A DNA stretch of 64,000 bases, taken from Priapulus caudatus (Eukaryota > Priapulida > Priapulimorpha > Priapulimorphida > Priapulidae). Position 1 is the first letter of the stretch. Every line of letters begins with the position of its first letter. The translations under genes were made by a program, and so were the position numbers. The stretch is taken from contig NW_014577326.1 of the NCBI RefSeq assembly GCF_000485595.1, positions 148,003 through 212,002 of the forward strand. The letters run 5' to 3'. The notes beneath the pieces are model-generated. The model was not told the DNA's origin, ran no database searches, and worked only from the letters and a program-made list of their open reading frames with translations. Positions 57,977-64,000 of this stretch are shown piece after piece.

Positions 57977-59520
57977 TGGTGAATTCTACGTAATCATAAA
58001 CATAAAAATTTGAATTTGAAGGGGAAAAATAAATCAATGATATTTAGATTCATTCCTATCACTTTAACAGAAAAAAATGAACTGAAAGATTTATCTTCCC
58101 GCAATAAGTTCCGCCAATTAAACCGAAGTATCATGGGTGTCAAAGCCACAGCATGTGCGACACCATAGGAGTTGCGTGGTCGCAGCATATATATAATAAC
58201 TATTATACACACTTCTATGGCGACACTTGGAGCGAGCTACCAACTTTACCAAGGACTCAAGTGAGCCTACATATTTATAAACCAGTTATATGGTAGCTCC
58301 CTTGATCTCTACGTAGTACCGTATTACTATTAAACTACGTTTAGTAGTAGAGCTATCAGTGTGTTCGATCTGCCGTCATGTGCTTTCATTTGCATGAATC
58401 CAGCAATTTGATTTTCCAGAATTATCATCTAAATCTAAATTAAAAAATCATAGCTCTACAACTATCTGAACTTGAATGATAAAAGACGTACCGAGCGTTT
58501 AGCTGTTTTCAGTTGATGAACAGTGCTGTTTGGTAAGTTTTTATGTTTATTAGTGCAATATGTGTATTCATGTCGAGCTGTTTGTTGTTTTGCTTCACCA
58601 TATATACCAGTCTACATCACCTTACTGTACTCGATAAGTACCTACAGTATTCTTAAACTACAAGTCTAGAGATATACAAAAGGGCAGAATACTAAAAATA
58701 CAGGATGAGAATATTCCTGAACTGCGGCCGTTCAATAGAATTACGTAACGCAAACAATTCACATTGTCGTTGACCCCTCACCCCCCCTACTCTCCTACTC
58801 CTAGTCCGTAGTCTAGCTCCTGTACGCATTATTGTATCTTTTTGACAGCCCCCCTAATTACATATGGTACGCCTCGCAAAATTCGTTCTTTGATCCTTTT
58901 TGATTCATGATTTACGTACGTACGGCATGTTAGATGTGCACGATGCGATTTCCAAATATCGATATTTATCCCACAGTGTCAGTATAAACTATAGACGCTT
59001 GCGACAGTCAGCTTATCTGAAGTCTGGTACATGTATCCGACTTCGAACAGCCGCAGACAAATTAAAAACAATGGCCGGTTTTAATAGATCACGTTCGGGC
59101 GCTGCGCTGTTAGGTCAACAATGCCGCTTGCAGGGGTTTTTACGAAGTTGTCTGACAGCGGAAACAAATAAACAGCGCGAAACACAGCAGGGTTCTGTCT
59201 TTAAAGTAGGTCTTACTTGCCTGTATTAAATTTGTTTTCTCAGTTTAAACAAATTTTTCTGTACGTACGTAAGTACGCACGGCTCGTCCTGAGACCCCCT
59301 CCATCTCCGTACACAAAGCATACTTTGTTCTTTAAACCTTCCTATACCTATGGTCATGGCGTACTAATTTATGAACAGCCCCTAATGAATTGTTTAAATA
59401 CGAGACAAGACTCTAACAAAAAACTGACCACAACTGTGTGTTAGGATGATTTTTTGGCATTGGATAGGCTGAATATCTTACTCGATACAAAATATTTTAC
59501 CAATTTCGTATTATTTTCAG

Positions 59521-62500
59521 GGTGAATTGGAATAATAATGAGTTCTCACACCCAAAAGACGTGGACCTTATAAAAAAAACACAAATACGACAATGATGCT
59601 AAATGTCGAGAACTACGAAATGGCGATGACGCAAGATAGTCTACTGCAAGTTCTCATTCACAAATTTGATATAGAGACACTACTACATACTACATGTACT
59701 AGTCCTACAGAATGTTTAACCAATCAGCTTCAAGATGACATAGTTGTAGATGAACTTTGAATGTCTTGTGCAGAAGAATATGTCGATAATTATCCAGATG
59801 AGTGTTTGGTTAGTGACGATGATCACAGTGATTGCAATCAGGACACAATACCACCTGGTTTCAGTCAACGAGGAATCAGTGCCAATATTTTGCGGATCAC
59901 GACTTACATTAGCGTGTAGTATGTTGTTGATAGTCACATTTGTAATGAGACATAAACTTTCAGGTGAATGTCTGTCAGATCTCTTGACTCTGATTGAATT
60001 GCATTGTGCTCTTCCAAACATCTTTGCCGCAGGTCACCAAAAATATTTTCAAGCGATTTCTTCAAAATCATCCATTTCACTGGAATTCCATTATTACTGT
60101 TGAAAGTTGTAGACATTACAATGGAAGAATCGATGTGTTTCTCTGCTGCTCAAGTACTTGGACTCCAACTACTTCATTCTCATTCCCAGTGATTCAGCAG
60201 CTGCAAATTATTGTTAAAGGTAAGGTAGGTCCCTGTAGGCCGTTATTTTTAATGGAAGATTCCATTCAGTGTTGTTAATGCGCATTATTGGCCACCTTAA
60301 TATAGTTTAGGCCAAACCTAAATATAGGTGTTGGTTACGGTTTTCCTGACCGACCCTACTTATTCCAGCGCGACCTAAAAACATTTATTTGTCAATTTTC
60401 TTTAAAGTAGAAAAAAAAAAAATAATGAATTGCGACAGTTCCCTGCTTCAAAAAGCAAAACCTGAAATACCTTGAAATACCGGCATTTGAGATCGACAGA
60501 TAAATCAGGGGCAATGCTCTAGTGTAGACGAGGCTCATGTAGACTTTTAGTCTATGTGTTTTGTCTTCATTGGCAGAGTCCTTCAATGATATCATCACCT
60601 ACAGATATTCAAAACAGTCAGAAAGGAATAGCAACATCACTGATGTTTGGATGAAAACTTTATAAGGAAAAGTTTGATGGAATTTTTATCCGTGGATCAA
60701 ATGTGGATCCAAAGAAAATGAAGTACACATTTCAACACAGATGATACCGATGGTGTTGCACTATTTCGTTCAAATAGTATGTCTGTATGGCCCATATACC
60801 TGACAATCAATGAGATACCACATCAAAGAGTGTGTTTTTAATTGAAATGTGATTAAAAATTGAATGGACATGAGCATTATTTTGACCACAGTGATATCCA
60901 GGATCAAGCATTAAAAAGATGTAGACATGTAACGTCATGTAACCCTTACCTTATGGTGATTCTTTTGATGTTCCATGACCATTCAATTTATGAATCCAAC
61001 GAACCTTATTACATAATAGCACCTATCTTTATTCTTATTTCATATGCAAGCAACAGCAATTATTTTAAGAATGAGTCATGCCAATGCTGAGCTTCAGTTG
61101 ACAGCGCTGCTTTATCTGTGTAGTTGCTTTGATGGTCTTTATTTAAACTGTTATTTTCAAGGTACACGAGAAAGTACAGAATATTCGCAGGATTATGGTT
61201 TGGAGAAAATAAGCAGACATGTTGTTGTATCTAGAGCCATTAGTCAAGGAATTCCAATAAATGTACATGGAAGGTATGTATGGATGACCTATCTTGAGTT
61301 CATTTCAGACAATGTGCTTTAGTTATTATTATTAGTTTCCCTTGCTGTGATAAAAGTTGAAGGTCAAATCGCCAAGTGGGCATGGTGTTCCTGGACCCCT
61401 AGTTATTATATGAATGCGATTCTCGTGGATTATTTAGATTTTAAATTTTAGGCATTGCTCTAGAAGAACTGCTGATTGTCAATACTACTTGTGTGTCTTG
61501 CTTTGTTTTGCATGTGAATCCTGACAGCACTAATTTTTGTCTTACTTTTCAGGTTTCAGCATTTGTCCATTCTGGAAAGGAATATATTGTTAGAAGCTAT
61601 TATGTTAAGTGGTGTATTCGATTCCCCAGCAAGATCTAGTACTCAAAGATGTTCTGCAGTTCAATGGTTACAACAGCTGTCCAAATTGCATGATACCAGG
61701 TGAAAATTTGCAGTGAGCGAAAGGGTCGTGTTACTGTATTTCGTTTCGATACCTCTGCAGCAACTGGCCACCATGACATTCGAACAACATCACAAAACAT
61801 ACCTGGATGCTATGAAGGCTGAAAAAGATGGAAAAGTTGTAGCTGGCATTAAGCGATTGAGCTGGCTGTATAAATTACCACTATTTGATATAATTCGTGA
61901 GTGACTGTGGACTATATGCATGCAGTTCTCTTGGGAGTCACTAAATCTCTAATGAACAATGGATGGACAAACGTATAACGACAGAGGCATATTTCATTGG
62001 TACTAAGGACAAACTCAAAATACTTAATCAGCCGCTTAATCAATATCAAACACCTGTTTCAATCAGCAGACACCAAAGGCCGATCAGCGATTTGGTCATT
62101 GGAAAGAAGCATCTGAGATCCGGTATTCTGCTTTTTTTTACAGCATTCCAGTTTGTTTGAAATACTTCCAGCTGAATATTATCAACACTTCATTGCTGCT
62201 GCTATCACAATCAATCTTCATCCTACTCAAGTCTTCTATCCCCCAGCAGAGCTTACTGTTGCTAGAGAACTGCTCATAGAATGTTTGTTTAGGATGGGAT
62301 TGTTGTATGGAGCTCGTATGGATACCTCAAAATGCTCACTCTCTCTTACATTTAGTGGCATAGAAGTCTCTGACTTTAGGACCACTCTGGGCACATTCTT
62401 GCTTTTTTATGAGGACCTTAACGGTGACCTAAGGAATTGTTTCATGGTACACAAAAAGTACAGTTACAAATAATGTATGCAATATCCATACAAAAGAAAG

Positions 62501-63083
62501 ATACCAGATCTTATTAACCTGTTTAATACCTGATCTCCCGAGGATTTATTTTATAAACGAACTTGTTAGTGTATCATAAAGTTAAAGAAATCCGACTGCA
62601 AGATTATCTGTGACCGTGTTTTAGCAGTTCATCCGCTTGTCAAGATAAGCTTGGAACAATTGCCACAACAGCTCTTGTCAACCATTGGTGGGTCCATCAT
62701 GGAGGCCTCTAAATTTACGCGATTGTTGTTTCACGGCAGAATTGTACACAGTGTGTCGTACACAGCCAACACACCAGCGAAACAGCGCTGTGCCCTCTAT
62801 AGTCAACGCAGATAAGTGTGACTTCGGAGAGATTCAGTTCGTTCCTGAAGTTCGGCGTGTCAACTTCATACAAATTATTTTATGGTGTAAAAAGATTCGA
62901 AGAATGTGATGAATATTTTCAAATCGTTTTTTCTCATATCCAGAGTAGTGAAAAAAGAACCGGTGAGGAGAGTTGGATGTTATCGCTGTAGAACGTTTGA
63001 TTAATCTTGCATTCTTTGTCGATTCAAAACATGAGAGTTATTTGTTCATCACTGTGCTGCCAAATTCTGTTGAAAAGGACTAA
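59521..63083 (+). pseudogene. Tnp2-type transposase, noisy copy with complete 3' end
   Basis: Exon equivalents are at about 59521-60219, 60577-60830, 61162-61273 and 61553-63083. Fragments of frame show the same motifs as the first copy. The last part continues after HGRIV with HSVSYTA and later LPNSVEKD before a TAA at 63081. Multiple frameshifts prevent translation as written. Confidence 0.8.
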
Positions 63084-63305
63084 CCCTCTGTACCTGATTG
63101 CCCCCGCTACCCCCCCCCCCGCCCCGCCGCTGGACCCAGGCTATTTTCAGCTGAAAACACATTGTCATTCCCATCCCTGGTCATACTATTTTGGAGTAGT
63201 CTACATGTATGGGTGCTTATGCATGTATAAACTGCCTATCAATTTTAACATGCATTTCTCATTAAAACCTCAAAATATTGTTCGCATGTGATGTAACTCC
63301 AAATA

Positions 63306-63829
63306 TGTATATAAACGACTTGTTAGTTATCATAAAGTTAAGAAACGACTGAAGTTATCTGTGACCGTGTTTTAGCAGTTCATCCGCTTGTCAAGATAAG
63401 CTTGGAACAATTGCCACAACAGCTCTTGTCAACCATTTGGGTGGGTCCATCATGGAGGCCTCTAAATTTACGCGATTGTTGTTTCACGGCAGAATTGTAC
63501 ACAGTGTGTCGTACACAGCAACACACCAGCGAAACAGCCGCTGTGCCCTCTATATCAACGCAGATAAGTGTGACTTCGGAGAGATTCAGTTCTTCCTGAA
63601 AGTTCGGTGTCAACTTCATACAAATTATTATATGGTTGTAAAAAGATTCGAAGAATGTGATAATATTTTCAAATCGTTTTCTCATATCAGAGTAGTGAAA
63701 AAAGAACCGGTGAGAGAGTTGGATGTTATCGCTGTAGAACGTTTGATTAATCTTTGCATTCTTGTCGATTCAAAACATGAGAGTTATTTGTTCATCACTG
63801 TGCTGCCAAATTCTGTTGAAAAGGACTAA
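63306..63829 (+). pseudogene. Tnp2-type transposase C-terminus (best-preserved copy)
   Basis: From 63437 the frame is open to the stop at 63829 and supplies the C-terminal part absent from the 28-kb copy. It contains GEIQFFLKVR, a YYMVVKRFEE segment, HIRVVKKEPV and VIAVERLINLCILVD, ending LPNSVEKD. A conserved region of this form (VVKRF, then H..., then VI.VE.L...C) follows the catalytic domain in animal EnSpm transposases I know. The part before 63437 is frameshifted. Confidence 0.7.
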
Positions 63830-64000
63830 CCTCTGTACCTGATTGCCCCGCTACCCCCCCCCCCGCCCCCGCGCTGGACCCAGGCTATTTTCAGCTGAAA
63901 ACACAAATTGTCATTCCCATCCCTGGTCATACTATTTGGAGTAGTCTACATGTATGGTGCTATGCATGTATAAACGCCTATCAATCTTTAATTGCATTCG
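63306..64000 (+). repeat. Third, partial copy of the transposase 3' end
   Basis: Repeats about 62555-63240 directly after the second copy, starting at ATAAACGACTTGTTAG. It ends at the window edge in the 3' untranslated region (C-run near 63854, then CTATTTTCAGCTGAAAACAC). Either a tandem duplication or a read-join artefact. Confidence 0.85.

Larger units (their letters stand above)
55828..63290 (+). repeat. Indel-rich second copy of 21722-28421 (probable uncorrected long-read sequence)
   Basis: Collinear with the first copy: fold-back MITE, BEN exons 3, 2 and 1, E2F/ETS region, the GGGCCCGTTC-ended MITE, and all four transposase exons. Differences are mainly single-base insertions and deletions, spread evenly over exons, introns and MITEs. 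The left edge lies in BEN intron 3, so BEN exons 4-9 are absent. On the right it continues about 540 bp beyond the point where copy 1 stops. Confidence 0.9.

Noticed and set aside
59521-63083. Treating the second transposase copy as a naturally frameshifted pseudogene only
   Set aside because: Indels are equally dense in introns and MITEs and substitutions are few, which fits read error better; it is labelled pseudogene for lack of a better type.

Overview
This window is eukaryotic, from an invertebrate animal genome. The evidence is intron-containing genes with GT-AG splice sites, CT/GA microsatellites, a run of 25 N, and transposons of hAT, Tc1/mariner-like, PIF/Harbinger, Helitron and CACTA (EnSpm/Tnp2) type in their animal forms. 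Repeated short motifs such as TAGGCCTATA suggest a marine invertebrate, but nothing here fixes the phylum. No complete, clearly host-type single-copy gene was recognised. The sequence is mostly transposons, their non-autonomous derivatives and simple repeats.

Layout. 0-5 kb: one THAP-type zinc-finger exon with a promoter-like stretch, then a 2-kb purine/pyrimidine minisatellite that changes strand in the middle, then an inverted copy of the promoter-like stretch and an 0.8-kb fold-back element. 6-12 kb: a set of hAT-type and fold-back elements, one with a perfect 8-bp target-site duplication. 12-14.5 kb: the end of a Helitron (PIF1-type helicase C-terminus) on the minus strand, back to back with a gene combining a FEN/PIN-like acidic core and a CXC cysteine-rich tail, all between inverted repeats. 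17.6-28.4 kb is the core of the window: a nine-exon BEN-domain gene on the minus strand and a four-exon Tnp2 (CACTA) transposase on the plus strand, diverging from a shared 0.4-1.4 kb promoter region that carries E2F-like and ETS-like motifs. 28.4-33 kb: GC-rich diverged repeats, low-complexity tracts and an assembly gap. 33-49 kb: two interleaved pairs of inverted repeats (A/A' at 33.3-35.5 and 42.3-44.2; B/B' at 37.8-39.7 and 47.2-49.0), each A copy carrying the same Harbinger-like MITE, with long GA tracts between. 49.9-51.6 kb: a decayed PIF/Harbinger element. 53.9-54.2 kb: a 50-bp tandem repeat.

55.8-64 kb repeats 21.7-28.4 kb in the same order (BEN exons 3-1, promoter, transposase exons 1-4) but is full of single-base insertions and deletions, in introns and exons alike. 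This looks more like uncorrected long-read sequence than an old duplicate. It is still useful, because it continues past the point where the first copy stops and shows the transposase C-terminus. A third partial copy of that 3' end fills the last 0.7 kb.

The most interesting possibility is that the BEN-domain gene and the Tnp2 transposase are two genes of one mobile element, sharing a divergent promoter. The BEN protein (coiled coil plus BEN DNA-binding module) could be the accessory DNA-binding partner, as TNPA is for plant En/Spm. The pairing is inferred from arrangement and co-duplication; terminal inverted repeats enclosing both genes were not found.
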